Shown one piece after another: positions 8,735 to 19,455 of a stretch of 64,000 nucleotides of DNA. The translations under genes and the position numbers were made by a program. A model generated the notes under the pieces. That model was not told where the DNA came from. It did no database searches and saw only the letters and a program-made list of their open reading frames with translations. Source of the DNA: Tolypothrix sp. FACHB-123 (GTDB lineage Bacteria > Cyanobacteriota > Cyanobacteriia > Cyanobacteriales > Nostocaceae); the NCBI RefSeq assembly GCF_014697075.1, contig NZ_JACJRE010000027.1, positions 41,594-105,593 of the forward strand. Reading direction: 5' to 3'. Position 1 is the stretch's first letter; the number at the start of each line of letters is the position of its first letter.

Positions 8735-10201
8735 ATGCTTAATACAGGTTTGCTGAAAATCCTCATCCAATCAAGTCTGGGTGTGGTCTTTTTAACGGCT
8801 GTCAATGTTGCTGCGCCATCTGCCAGCCTAGCTCAGCGACAACCAGTATCACAAAATACACCTACTACAACAACACCAGCAGTATCAACACCTATAGATA
8901 CAAATTATACATTAGGCGGTGGTGACCTCATTCGTGTAAACGTATTTGAGGTACCAGAATATACTGGAGAATACCAAGTTCCTCCTGGTGGCTCGATTAA
9001 TTTACCTTTAATTGGCAGTGTTTCTGTTCTAGGGCTAACTACCGAACAGGCTGCTGACGAAATTGCTCAAAGATACGCCCGCTTTTTGAAACGTCCTCTG
9101 ATTTCTGTTAACTTATTGTCACCTCGGCCGATCAATATTTTTGTTGCGGGAGAAGTGACACGCCCAGGAGCTTATACTCTCAATTTACAGGGAGGAGCAG
9201 GAAATAATCCTGGTGTCCAATACCCAACTGTATTAGCAGCCCTGACCACAGCTCAAGGTGTGACATTAGCAGCAGATGTCACGCAAGTGCAATTGCGCCG
9301 CAAGCTAGGACGTTCTGGTGAGCAAACAGTTACCCTCAATTTGAAAGACCTGATCCAAACAGGTAGAATCGGCCAAGATATTACCCTGCGGGATGGAGAC
9401 ACAATTGTTGTGCCCACTGCTGCTACCTTCAACGTAGCAGAAGCACGCAATTTGTTTGCTGCTAACTTTGCGGCTGACCCCACCAGGCCGCGCACCGTCG
9501 CTATTATTGGTGAAGTTAACCGTCCTGGATCGTATCTGGTAACCGCAGGTTCCACCCAAGGGGGAGAAGGAGGAGCAGCTGGTACAGGTTTACCAACTTT
9601 AACCAGAGCAATTCAACTGGCTGGGGGGATTACAGCACAAGCTGATATTCGTGGTCTGAAGTTACGCCGTCCCACCAGAACTGGTACAGAACAAACAATA
9701 GATGTCAATCTCTGGCAACTATTACAGAGTGGGGATGTGAATCAAGATGTGATTGTCCAAGATGGCGACACAATTGTTGTACCCACTGCTACTGAGATTA
9801 ACCCCGCAGAAGCTACTCAATTAGCTACTACCACCTTATCTCCTACCAGCATTCAAGTTGGTGTGGTGGGCGAAGTTAAAAGACCTGGCTCTGTAGAACT
9901 CAAACCTAATAGTTCTTTAAATCAGGCCTTGCTAGCTGCGGGTGGATTTAACGATGCAAGAGCGAAAAGCGGTGCTGTAGACTTGATTCGCCTTAACCCC
10001 AATGGTTCTGTAACTAAGCGTGTGGTACAGGTAGATTTCTCTCAAGGAATTAACGAAAAAACTAATCCTATCCTCCGCAATAATGATGTGGTGGTAGTTA
10101 GCCGTAATGGTACAGCTAGGACAGGCGATACCTTGGGTGTATTGTTCAATCCTATAGGAGCTGTTTTTGGTATTCTGCGAACTATATTCAGCGGATTTTA
10201 G
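8735..10201 (+). CDS. Wza-type polysaccharide biosynthesis/export protein with SLBB domains
   Basis: A 488-residue exported protein. Residues 1-33 form a signal peptide ending near PSASLAQ. A Thr/Pro-rich linker leads into the polysaccharide-export domain (YTLGGGDLIRVNVFEVPEYTG, about 60-150; LISVNLLSPRPINIFVAGEV). At least two further SLBB-type repeats follow, each with a GEVxRPGxxxL core (about residues 255-270 and 375-390). Such proteins form the outer-membrane channel for capsule or exopolysaccharide export. No glycosyltransferases or a Wzc kinase are adjacent, so the exported polymer is unknown. Confidence 0.88.
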   Translation: MLNTGLLKILIQSSLGVVFLTAVNVAAPSASLAQRQPVSQNTPTTTTPAVSTPIDTNYTLGGGDLIRVNVFEVPEYTGEYQVPPGGSINLPLIGSVSVLGLTTEQAADEIAQRYARFLKRPLISVNLLSPRPINIFVAGEVTRPGAYTLNLQGGAGNNPGVQYPTVLAALTTAQGVTLAADVTQVQLRRKLGRSGEQTVTLNLKDLIQTGRIGQDITLRDGDTIVVPTAATFNVAEARNLFAANFAADPTRPRTVAIIGEVNRPGSYLVTAGSTQGGEGGAAGTGLPTLTRAIQLAGGITAQADIRGLKLRRPTRTGTEQTIDVNLWQLLQSGDVNQDVIVQDGDTIVVPTATEINPAEATQLATTTLSPTSIQVGVVGEVKRPGSVELKPNSSLNQALLAAGGFNDARAKSGAVDLIRLNPNGSVTKRVVQVDFSQGINEKTNPILRNNDVVVVSRNGTARTGDTLGVLFNPIGAVFGILRTIFSGF

Positions 10202-10214
10202 ATCTGGTGCTTAA

Positions 10215-10246
10215 CTGGGGGTATTGGTTGATATTTCTACCCCCAG
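10215..10246 (+). terminator. hairpin after the export protein gene
   Basis: A perfect 9-bp stem CTGGGGGTA/TACCCCCAG with a 14-base loop starts 14 bases after the stop codon. There is no strong T-run, so intrinsic termination is only probable. Confidence 0.45.
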
Positions 10247-10309
10247 AAGGCAACAAAACCAACACTTTACTAGTCAAGGTTATGCGTTATGATTGGTAAC
10301 TCATAGCTA

Positions 10310-12046
10310 ATGGCTAATATGCTTTTTCAAATGGGCAGACAGCAGCGTAAAATCTCTTGGTTACAAGGTTTACTGTGTAGCATGACCATTGCTCTGAGTT
10401 GGGGTATGGCAGTGCCTGCTACCTTAGCTGCTCAAAAGGTGAATATTAAGTTAGGGCCTTTTCAGCAATCAATAGCGATCGCTGATTTAGAAACATTTGC
10501 GAAAACAGGTAAACTCCCAGAAAACCTGAAAATCTATGGTGCTTTATTAACCCCACAAGTCCGAGAATTGCTGAATCGTCGTCTGGAGGTAGATCCAGAG
10601 GTTGCAGATAAATTCTTCGATGATTTGGTGCGATCGCCTCAAGGTCAAAAATTAATTGCTTCCTTAGGTGTAGCTATCCCTGGGAGTACGGTAGAAGGCT
10701 TGCAAGCTGCACTCAACCTGTCTCTGCGTCAAGTTAATGGTTTGAGTTTTGTGGGCTTTTTACGGGCTTACCCTGGGGAAACTGTAACTGTAGATGCAAC
10801 TAAAGCCGTAGAAATTGCTATAGCCTTTAATGCTAATTCCTTACAAAATCAAGCATTAAGCACTTTATTAGAACGAGATTTATTTGTTAAAAATACTACA
10901 TTTAAACCAGAATTCGATCCGGCAGTTATTGGCAAACAAGTAATACAGCAGCAAACTGTAACTTTACAAGACCAACAACGCCAAAGAACCATTCCTGTCG
11001 ATATTTATTGGAGTCAAGGTAATGCGCGCTCGCCCTTGGTTGTCCTTTCTCACGGTTTTGGTGCTAACCGGCGATTTTTTGGCTATTTGGCGCGTCATCT
11101 CGCTTCCCACGGGGTGACTGTGGCGGCGATTGAACATCCTGATAGTCAGGTTACCTCGATTAATCGCAACTCCCCACCAGAAAATTTAGCCCAACTGCTA
11201 GCGCCTAGAGAATTTATTGAAAGACCAAAAGATATTAGTTTTTTACTCAACGAATTAGCCAAGCGCAATTATCAATCAGGAGAACTGCAAGGAAAATTTT
11301 TGACTGATAATGTTACTGTCATTGGTCATTCTTTGGGCGGTTACACGGCTTTAGCATTGTTAGGGGGAGAAGTAAATTTAGACGCTGTACGCGAATTCTG
11401 TCAAAATTCTCTCTCGTTTAACGAAGCTCCTGGAGATTGGTTACAATGTGCAGCGGCTCCGTTAACTGAGAAAAAACTCCAGTTAAAAGATGCACGAGTC
11501 AAAAGTGCGATCGCATTTAATCCTTTAATTGGTAACCTCTTTGGCGATAAAGGTCTTAATCAAGTTACTAACCCAGTATTATTTTTAACTAGTACAGAAG
11601 ATTCTCTCACCCCAGCACTTAAGCATCAAATACAGCCTTTTTCTCAACTCCGAGGTAACAAATATTTGGTGACAGCGATAGGTGGTACTCACTTAAGTAT
11701 TAGCGATCCTACCTATAGCATGAATCAAGTGACTACCATTGTGAAAGAAAAGCGCGGTGCAGAAACTAATTCTCTGCGTCAGTTAACTCGTGGTGTTACC
11801 TTGGCGTTTGTCAAACAATCAACGCCAGAAGCGAATATTTACCAATCATTTCTCACCCCAGCTTACGCTCAATCCCTGTCTACACCGGAAATACCTTTAC
11901 GGCTGAATTCTGATTTACCGGGAAGTATCAAAACTTGGCTGAGTTTGACAGCAAATCCCAATTTGGGACATTTTCATTCGGCTTTTGCAGAATTGATCTT
12001 AAAACCTACCTCTTTAGCTGAAGCGATCGCTCGTGCTGCAACTTAG
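10310..12046 (+). CDS. secreted alpha/beta hydrolase with N-terminal DUF1400 domain
   Basis: A 578-residue protein. Residues about 15-42 are a signal peptide ending in PATLAAQ, so it acts outside the cytoplasm. Residues about 43-200 (LGPFQQSIAIADLETFAKTG onward) match the cyanobacterial DUF1400 domain. The hydrolase domain follows, with the oxyanion segment LSHGFG and the nucleophile elbow GHSLGG (Ser341); TSTEDSLTP and GGTHLSI are the likely acid and histidine regions. The family resembles dienelactone hydrolases or platelet-activating-factor acetylhydrolases; the substrate is unknown. An alternative start is the ATG at 10319. Confidence 0.85.
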   Translation: MANMLFQMGRQQRKISWLQGLLCSMTIALSWGMAVPATLAAQKVNIKLGPFQQSIAIADLETFAKTGKLPENLKIYGALLTPQVRELLNRRLEVDPEVADKFFDDLVRSPQGQKLIASLGVAIPGSTVEGLQAALNLSLRQVNGLSFVGFLRAYPGETVTVDATKAVEIAIAFNANSLQNQALSTLLERDLFVKNTTFKPEFDPAVIGKQVIQQQTVTLQDQQRQRTIPVDIYWSQGNARSPLVVLSHGFGANRRFFGYLARHLASHGVTVAAIEHPDSQVTSINRNSPPENLAQLLAPREFIERPKDISFLLNELAKRNYQSGELQGKFLTDNVTVIGHSLGGYTALALLGGEVNLDAVREFCQNSLSFNEAPGDWLQCAAAPLTEKKLQLKDARVKSAIAFNPLIGNLFGDKGLNQVTNPVLFLTSTEDSLTPALKHQIQPFSQLRGNKYLVTAIGGTHLSISDPTYSMNQVTTIVKEKRGAETNSLRQLTRGVTLAFVKQSTPEANIYQSFLTPAYAQSLSTPEIPLRLNSDLPGSIKTWLSLTANPNLGHFHSAFAELILKPTSLAEAIARAAT

Positions 12047-12082
12047 CAATACAATTTGAAAAAAAAATGCGACAGATTGTAG

Positions 12083-12103
12083 GGTCACGGCACTGCCGTG
12101 ACC
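12083..12103. repeat. perfect palindrome of the dispersed GGCACGGC family
   Basis: A 10-bp perfect stem (GGTCACGGCA/TGCCGTGACC) lies 36 bases after the hydrolase gene. Similar GTAGGGGCACGGC hairpins recur near 21170, 28248, 30525 and 34373. It could act as a terminator here. Confidence 0.6.
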
Positions 12104-12130
12104 TCTAGAATATATTGATGTGTCACAAAT

Positions 12131-12148
12131 ATTATTTGAAATTTTAAC
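12131..12148 (-). CRISPR. degenerate terminal CRISPR repeat (leader-distal end)
   Basis: ATTATTTGAAATTTTAAC matches the last 18 bases of the array's repeat with one change, while the other half has decayed. It lies one spacer length (35 bases) from the first full repeat. Decay at this end marks the leader-distal side of the array. Confidence 0.7.
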
Positions 12149-12183
12149 AATTGATGAAGTGTCTCAGGAATTAGATAAAAGGT

Positions 12184-13006
12184 GTTTCAATCCCTAATAA
12201 GGATTATTTGAAATTTCAACTTGCCTTTATTGTCTACTGGTTTATCGAATTGTAGTTTCAATCCCTAATAGGGATTATTTGAAATTTCAACAGTAGAAGC
12301 AAGCAAAACACAAAATACCACAGTAGTTTCAATCCCTAATAGGGATTATTTGAAATTTCAACCTAGAGCCACTTTTAGTCCGTCCTATCCCTGGCAGTGT
12401 TTCAATCCCTAATAGGGATTATTTGAAATTTCAACTGGTCGTGGTCGCAAGGGTGCGATTCTTGCTAACGTTTCAATCCCTAATAGGGATTATTTGAAAT
12501 TTCAACAAGCTCCAGACGGAACAACTTACTCCGGTACGCTTGTTTCAATCCCTAATAGGGATTATTTGAAATTTCAACATTTTGTCTTTTGCCTTGTGGC
12601 AATACATCCCCGAAGTTTCAATCCCTAATAGGGATTATTTGAAATTTCAACTCATAGCTGAAGGTGAAAAGTGCGCCGATTTAATGTTTCAATCCCTAAT
12701 AGGGATTATTTGAAATTTCAACCGTGAATTAGCAGATAAGTTAGAAGTACAACTTATTGTTTCAATCCCTAATAGGGATTATTTGAAATTTCAACGTTTT
12801 CTGTCTTTAGGGATTAGCTCTAAATTGATGTTTCAATCCCTAATAGGGATTATTTGAAATTTCAACGCGAACGTCAAATAAAACTTAAAAAAATGTTTGT
12901 TTCAATCCCTAATAGGGATTATTTGAAATTTCAACGTTATTGCTTCTTAGTGTTGCAATTTGGGCGCGTGTTTCAATCCCTAATAGGGATTATTTGAAAT
13001 TTCAAC
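12184..13006 (-). CRISPR. CRISPR array, 12 repeats of 37 nt, 11 spacers, no cas genes in window
   Basis: Repeats start at 12184, 12255, 12326, 12399, 12470, 12542, 12615, 12686, 12759, 12830, 12899 and 12970; each is 37 nt. Eleven are identical; the first differs by one base (AATAAGG for AATAGGG). Spacers are 32-36 nt and all differ. The repeat contains the palindrome AATCCCTAATAGGGATT. Read on the minus strand it ends in ATTGAAAC, the usual 8-nt crRNA tag of type I-D/III-like cyanobacterial arrays, so transcription is inferred to run right to left. Repeat decay at the left end agrees. No cas gene lies within the window, so the array would rely on Cas proteins encoded elsewhere. Confidence 0.98.
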
Positions 13007-13250
13007 TGCGGAAGCTGCAAAGTCAAGTGATATGGAGTTTTCAAGGTTCGGTAGCGCGAATGAAGTAATCATAACATGCACAATAGAGAACAAGCAAACC
13101 CAAAATCCCTGAAAGTCTTTCTGTGTAAAGCGCGCGGGTGCTTCGATATTAAATAGACCTGAAAAACCTGACAGATAAAGAGTTTCAGCAATTTTTCTGC
13201 AAACTTCTTTTTTTACACCTACCCCTTCGCGCATTCTGCCAAGAAAATTT
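13007..13250 (-). promoter_or_regulatory. probable CRISPR leader region
   Basis: The interval adjoining the intact, presumably youngest repeat. It is assigned as leader from array polarity only; no promoter motif was confidently read. A minus-strand open frame crosses it but overlaps the last repeat and is not supported as a gene. 13251-13513 is probably the promoter region of the next gene. Confidence 0.4.
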
Positions 13251-13513
13251 TAGTTTGACATTGGTTTGACATAGGATAGGGGTGAACCTGACTGCGTGAT
13301 AGATACCTTGCCAGGATGTGAGCAAGATGCTTTAATAGCGGGTGCATTCAGCCACATTGCTCTGATTGTAGCAAACCAGCTGCAACCGACGAACCGATGT
13401 TTAAGTTGATGTTTAAAAAATTACAAACTCAAAACATTAGACTTAGAGATAGGACAAGATAGTACCATGTCCTTTAAACTAAAATTTCTCCAAAAGCGAG
13501 CATAGGAGCATCT

Positions 13514-14341
13514 ATGGAGCCAATCATTGCTATAGTGTTAGCACTTATAGGTTACGCCTTAGGATCTGCAAAATTAATTAACCAAGGTAATGTAGCTTTG
13601 GTGGAAAGATTAGGGCGATACCATCGAAAACTTAATCCTGGGCTGAACTTTATTGTTCCGTTGATCGATCAGATTGTCATGGAAGATACTACCAGGGAGC
13701 AATATATAGACATTAAGCCCCAGAATGTGATCACCAGAGATAATATTTACCTGGAAGTTGATGCTATTCTCTATTGGCGGATTAAAGATATAGAAAAGAG
13801 CTTTTACGCCATTGATGATTTGCAAGGCGCACTGGTACAGTTAGCGCACACCACGCTACGGGAAATTATCGCTCAGAATAGTGTCGAAGAAACCAATATT
13901 TCGCGATCGGAAATGGATAGAGCCATTTTAGATCAGTTAAATGAGACAACTGCTGGCTGGGGTGTGGAAATTATTCGCTTGGATATTCAACGCATTACCC
14001 CGCCTGAGAGTGTACGCAAGTCAATGGAAGAAGAACGGGCTGCGGAAATTAAAAAACGGGCGCTAATTTCGGAAGCTGAAGGAGAACGGCAAGCTGCAAT
14101 TAAGAAAGCTGAAGGAACTATGACTTCTATGCAGATAATTGCTGAGGCGTTGCGGACTAATCCTGAAAGTAAGGAAATTCTGCGTTATTTAGTAGCTCAA
14201 GACTATATCAACGCTAGCTACAGATTAGGCGAAAGCCCCAATGCTAAAGTTGTGTTTGTCGATCCCGGTAAAAGCGGAGACTTGATGAAAGAGGTAATTG
14301 CTGAGTCAGCCACTCATGAAGGCAATGGTAATGGCGGTTAG
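13514..14341 (+). CDS. SPFH/Band 7 (stomatin/paraslipin-like) membrane protein
   Basis: A 275-residue protein with an N-terminal hydrophobic hairpin or anchor (residues 1-20) and a full Band 7 domain (VALVERLGRYHRKLNPGLNFIVPLID; ITRDNIYLEVDAILYWRI; LREIIAQ). The Glu/Ala-rich region (RAAEIKKRALISEAEGERQ) typical of paraslipins follows. These proteins oligomerise and organise membrane microdomains. Its stop codon overlaps the stop of the convergent folP (TTAG shared), leaving no room for an intergenic terminator. Confidence 0.92.
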   Translation: MEPIIAIVLALIGYALGSAKLINQGNVALVERLGRYHRKLNPGLNFIVPLIDQIVMEDTTREQYIDIKPQNVITRDNIYLEVDAILYWRIKDIEKSFYAIDDLQGALVQLAHTTLREIIAQNSVEETNISRSEMDRAILDQLNETTAGWGVEIIRLDIQRITPPESVRKSMEEERAAEIKKRALISEAEGERQAAIKKAEGTMTSMQIIAEALRTNPESKEILRYLVAQDYINASYRLGESPNAKVVFVDPGKSGDLMKEVIAESATHEGNGNGG

Positions 14342-15192
14342 TCTGGTGCTGAATGCCGATATATGGCATCAGTTACCAGCAAGACATCGCGCATTTCTTT
14401 GACATCATGAACGCGGAGGATGTCAGCGCCATTAAAAATTGCAGCACAACAAGCCGCAGCTGTGCCCCAAACCCGTGCTTTGGCATCCGGTTGATTTAAA
14501 ATTCGACCAATAAAACTTTTACGGGATGGCCCTACTAAAATAGGGCAATTTAATGTTTTTAATGACTGCAAGCGGCGAAAAATTTCTAAATTTTGTTCAT
14601 AGTTCTTGGCAAAACCAATACCAGGATCGATAATAATTTTCTGCTGGTCAATGCCTACAGCCGTTGCAGCAGTAATTTGCTGTGCGAGAAAGTTATAAAT
14701 TTCTGTGATTAAGTCTTGATAATCAGTTTGTTGTTGCATATTCTGCGGATTTCCCCGGATGTGCATCAACACTATCGGCACTCCCAAGCTGGCTACTGTG
14801 GGTAACATTTGCGGGTCAAATGTGCCGCCAGAAATATCATTAATTAAATCAGCACCAGCCACTACAGATGCCTTTGCTACTTCTGCTCTAGTTGTATCTA
14901 CAGAAATTGGCAGATTAATTTCTGCGCGTAGCGCTTGCACAACTGGAAGAACGCGCTGCAATTCTTCTTCCAGAGTGATTTGTTCTGCGCCTGGGCGAGT
15001 GGATTGTCCACCGATATCAATAATATCTGCACCTGCGGCTACTAGTGCTTTGGCTTGGGCTACAGCTGCATGAATATTATTAAATTCCCCGCCATCGCTA
15101 AAGCTATCTGGTGTGACATTTAACACGCCCATGAGATAGGTTTGCTGTCCCCATTGGAAACAGCGTCCCCGGAGTATGAGGTTGTTTGGCAT
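14338..15192 (-). CDS. folP: dihydropteroate synthase, FolP
   Basis: Joins p-aminobenzoate to the pterin pyrophosphate in folate synthesis. The 284-residue protein begins MPNNLILRGRCFQWG and carries LNVTPDSFSDGG, SVDTTRAEVA, NDISGG, GPSRKSFIGR and RVHDVKEM, the conserved pterin and phosphate-binding segments. The frame extends 18 codons upstream to 15246, but those codons are CCCAATG heptamer repeats giving MPNAQCPMPN, so the ATG at 15192 is chosen. It converges on the SPFH gene with overlapping stops. tpiA lies upstream on the same strand behind about 250 bases of repeat DNA. Confidence 0.95.
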   Translation of the reverse strand: MPNNLILRGRCFQWGQQTYLMGVLNVTPDSFSDGGEFNNIHAAVAQAKALVAAGADIIDIGGQSTRPGAEQITLEEELQRVLPVVQALRAEINLPISVDTTRAEVAKASVVAGADLINDISGGTFDPQMLPTVASLGVPIVLMHIRGNPQNMQQQTDYQDLITEIYNFLAQQITAATAVGIDQQKIIIDPGIGFAKNYEQNLEIFRRLQSLKTLNCPILVGPSRKSFIGRILNQPDAKARVWGTAAACCAAIFNGADILRVHDVKEMRDVLLVTDAIYRHSAPD

Positions 15193-15194
15193 AT

Positions 15195-15235
15195 TGGGCA
15201 TTGGGCATTGGGCATTGGGCATTGGACAAAGGACT
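15195..15235. repeat. GGGCATT (CCCAATG) heptamer tandem repeat at the folP start
   Basis: About five heptamer copies lie directly upstream of the chosen folP start and occupy the place where its ribosome-binding site should be. A second heptamer patch (CCCCATG type) lies at about 15417-15443, next to the tpiA stop. Confidence 0.85.
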
Positions 15236-15443
15236 AGGGGGGACAAGGAATTTGAGATTTTGCGAAAAGTCGAGCCAGTGCGTTCCTGTCACCTTGCGTC
15301 GGAAAGCATCTGGCGTCACCAGATAAGGCTTCCTTAGCTCTGAACTTTTCAAGCTAGATTTGCGATGCGTGGATTCCAATCTAAAATTTAAAATCCAAAA
15401 TCCAAAATTGTTTCAATGCCCCATGCCCCATGCCCTATGCCCA

Positions 15444-16169
15444 TTACTTATAATTGACAATTCTGGCGAAACTGTCAGGTTCGAGGCTAGCGCCGCCGAC
15501 GAGGACGCCATCGATTTCTGGTTGAGCCATAATTTCATCAATATTATTGGGCTTAACTGAGCCACCATATTGAATGGAAACGTTGGCATTAGTCAACTGG
15601 TTGCGAATTATGCCAATTACCCGATTTGCTTCTGTGGCTTCACAAGTGTCACCGGTGCCAATTGCCCAAATGGGTTCATAAGCAATTACTAAGTTATCTT
15701 GATTGACATCTACTAGACCTTTCTCTAGCTGACTGATAATCAAGGATTCGGTTTTACCACCATCTCGTTGTTCTTTGGTTTCGCCTACACAGAGAATGGG
15801 GGTAAGACCATATTTCTGTGCAGCTTTTAACCGGAGGTTAACGGTTGCGTCTGTTTCGCCAAAATATTGTCTGCGTTCGCTGTGACCAACAATGACAAAG
15901 CGCACCCCGATTTCTGCGAGCATGGGGCCAGAAATTTCACCTGTGTAGGCTCCATTTTCTTCCCAGTGGACGTTTTGTGCGCCCAGTTGAATGCGGCTAC
16001 CATGCAAATATTTGGACAATACGCTTAAGTCTGTGAAAGGAGGACACAGTAATACTTCGCGATTGTCTGGTGTCTCCTCTAAGTGAGGCAAAAATCCGCG
16101 TAAAAACTCTTCGGATTCTGCCTGGGTTTTGAACATTTTCCAGTTACCGGCAATAACTATTTTCCGCAC
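15444..16169 (-). CDS. tpiA: triosephosphate isomerase, TpiA
   Basis: Interconverts dihydroxyacetone phosphate and glyceraldehyde 3-phosphate in glycolysis and the Calvin cycle. Motifs are GNWKM with the catalytic Lys, the catalytic histidine in VGHSERR, the catalytic glutamate in [11 protein letters not shown] (flexible loop 6), and the phosphate-binding YGGSV and GVLVGGAS. The GTG at 16169 gives the usual 241-residue length starting [12 protein letters not shown]; a longer frame from the ATG at 16208 adds 13 residues and cannot be excluded. Confidence 0.96.
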   Translation of the reverse strand: MRKIVIAGNWKMFKTQAESEEFLRGFLPHLEETPDNREVLLCPPFTDLSVLSKYLHGSRIQLGAQNVHWEENGAYTGEISGPMLAEIGVRFVIVGHSERRQYFGETDATVNLRLKAAQKYGLTPILCVGETKEQRDGGKTESLIISQLEKGLVDVNQDNLVIAYEPIWAIGTGDTCEATEANRVIGIIRNQLTNANVSIQYGGSVKPNNIDEIMAQPEIDGVLVGGASLEPDSFARIVNYK

Positions 16170-16208
16170 AGGTGATTTAGTCAAGTTCCTAACGCTATTT
16201 AGATGCAT

Positions 16209-16712
16209 TTTTCAATGTACTACTTTTTCGGACAATCCTCTTCCCTTCAGCTTTAAACTACCTATTGGGATATTAAATTCTCAGTACGTGGTCTGTATTA
16301 TCGTCAAATTTATTACTTGATTCGGGTGATGCTTGATAAGTGATTTTCAGCCAGGAATGCCTAAATTATGCCAGGGTGCGAGCTGTGATGGTAACTTGGG
16401 GAAGCGATCGCACTTCTTCACTTATTTAATTTTATTTAAAATAAATAATACTTGATACTTATGTGAATGTACAGAGCATGAGCGATCGCACTAAATCTTA
16501 AGGGTAATATTTTCACTCGCTTGAAGACGTTAGGCTAGAAATACATTTGCTAAAACACACTAGGATCAAAATTGAGTTGTGAAGGTAGCTATGCAGGAGG
16601 ATGAAGAAAATCACTTGATGAAACCGCCAAGACGCCAAGAGCGCCAAGAATTTTATAAGTCATATATATTTATACTTTTATTCCCCTTCTGTCCTCTGCC
16701 TTTTGATAAACC
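16209..16712. other. intergenic region upstream of tpiA and the GTPase gene
   Basis: Gene-free, with two HIP1 octamers, A/T-rich sequence likely to hold the divergent promoters, and a CGCCAAGA-type dispersed repeat near 16621-16650. A 41-codon frame in the repeat was judged not to be a gene. Confidence 0.5.
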
Positions 16713-18167
16713 ATGACTTCGATATTGCCCGAACCTCATCACAGCAATTCACCCAACTGGGAGGAAGAATTAGATAGTGCCATTTTTAGTTTTGAGGATA
16801 TTCAAACTGAACTCAACTATAAACGGGCACAAACGGCGTTACGCAATTTAGTAGCTAATCTCGACCTCTCGCCCCAAGAAAAGCGCGGTTTAGAAACAGA
16901 AATTGATGATTTGGAAACCATGCTAGGAAAGTTAGACCGCATGGTGCTGCAAATTGCTGCTTTTGGGATGGTGGGACGGGGGAAATCTTCGCTATTGAAT
17001 GCGTTAGTAGGACAACCAGTATTTGAAACCGGGCCGTTACATGGTGTAACTCGCGATGCACAAACGGTTAACTGGAGTATTAGCGAAGAGTTAATTGGTG
17101 AAACGGAAAGGGCTTTGCGGGTGACTTTACCTGCTGGAGGTCAATCCCAGGTAGAATTAATCGATACGCCGGGATTAGATGAAATTGATGGCGATACCCG
17201 TACAGCTTTAGCGGAACAGGTGGCAAAACAGGCAGATTTGATTCTGTTTGTGATTTCTGGGGATATGACAAAGTTAGAACATCAGGCGCTTTCGCAGTTG
17301 CGGGAAGCTGGTAAGCCAATCATTCTGGTGTTTAACAAAGTAGACCAGTATCCCGAAGCGGATCGGATGGCAATTTATCATAAAATTCGGGATGAACGGG
17401 TAAAGGAATTAGTCTCGCCCTTAGAAATTGTTATGGCGGCGGCTTCACCATTGGTAAAAACGGCGGTGATGCGGGCTGATGGTAGTCGTGGTATTCAGTT
17501 ACGCACAGGTAATGCCCAAATCGATGAACTGAAGCTGAAAATATTAGAAATTCTCCAGCGTGAAGGTAAAGCGTTAGTAGCGTTAAATACTATGCTTTAC
17601 GCGGATGTGGTGAATGAGCAATTAGTCCAGCGTAAACTGATGATTCGCGAACAGAATGCCAATCAGCTAATTTGGAAGGCGGTGATGACTAAGGCATTAG
17701 CGATCGCACTTAATCCGGTGACTGTTGTTGATATCCTGAGTAGTATTGCTATTGATATTTTTCTGATTTTGGGATTATCGAAGCTTTACGGTATTCCCAT
17801 GACTGAAGCCGGGGCTGTACAATTACTGCAAAAGATTGCCTTGAGTATGGGCGGTATTGGTGTCAGTGAACTCTTGGCTAATTTGGGTTTGAGTGGGTTA
17901 AAAACAATACTGGGAATTTCGGCAACTGCAACAGCAGGTGTGGCTATTGGCCCTTATATCTCAGTAGCTATTACCCAAGCCGGGGTTGCTGGTGTTTCTT
18001 CCTACGGAATTGGACAGGTAACAAAAGCTTATTTAGCTAATGGTGCAACTTGGGGGCCTGACGGGCCGAAAGCGGTAATTAGTCAGATTTTATCAACTTT
18101 GGATGAGACTTCCATTCTCAACCGCATTAAAGAAGAATTAAAGCTGAAGGTGAAATTGAAGAATTGA
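16713..18167 (+). CDS. dynamin-like/Era-type GTPase with C-terminal DUF697 membrane domain
   Basis: A 484-residue protein. The G domain has G1 GMVGRGKSS (residues 85-93), G3 DTPGLDE, and G4 NKVD. A helical region (LVQRKLMIREQNANQL) precedes a hydrophobic C-terminal half with several membrane-prone segments (VVDILSSIAIDIFLILGLSKL; GVAIGPYISVAITQAGVAG) as in DUF697/YcjF-like GTPases. It is probably membrane-associated; the cellular role is unknown. It is monocistronic by position, with dispersed repeats on both sides. Confidence 0.88.
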   Translation: MTSILPEPHHSNSPNWEEELDSAIFSFEDIQTELNYKRAQTALRNLVANLDLSPQEKRGLETEIDDLETMLGKLDRMVLQIAAFGMVGRGKSSLLNALVGQPVFETGPLHGVTRDAQTVNWSISEELIGETERALRVTLPAGGQSQVELIDTPGLDEIDGDTRTALAEQVAKQADLILFVISGDMTKLEHQALSQLREAGKPIILVFNKVDQYPEADRMAIYHKIRDERVKELVSPLEIVMAAASPLVKTAVMRADGSRGIQLRTGNAQIDELKLKILEILQREGKALVALNTMLYADVVNEQLVQRKLMIREQNANQLIWKAVMTKALAIALNPVTVVDILSSIAIDIFLILGLSKLYGIPMTEAGAVQLLQKIALSMGGIGVSELLANLGLSGLKTILGISATATAGVAIGPYISVAITQAGVAGVSSYGIGQVTKAYLANGATWGPDGPKAVISQILSTLDETSILNRIKEELKLKVKLKN

Positions 18168-18188
18168 AGAGTCTTATCGTCAATAATT

Positions 18189-19422
<1,234 letters not shown>

Positions 19423-19455
19423 AACTACTGCTATTATTATAGATGCTTCATGATT

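Noticed and set aside
8566-8805. Minus-strand 79-codon frame between the ABC and export genes
   Set aside because: It overlaps the signal-peptide start of the well-supported export gene and its promoter; protein-like in part but no family known, so not called.
12980-13234. Minus-strand 84-codon frame at the right end of the CRISPR array
   Set aside because: It overlaps the last repeat and the probable leader, has no ribosome-binding site and no recognisable family.
16608-16715. 41-codon frame upstream of the GTPase gene
   Set aside because: Consists of a CGCCAAGA-type dispersed repeat and CTTCTGTCCTCTGCC repeat.
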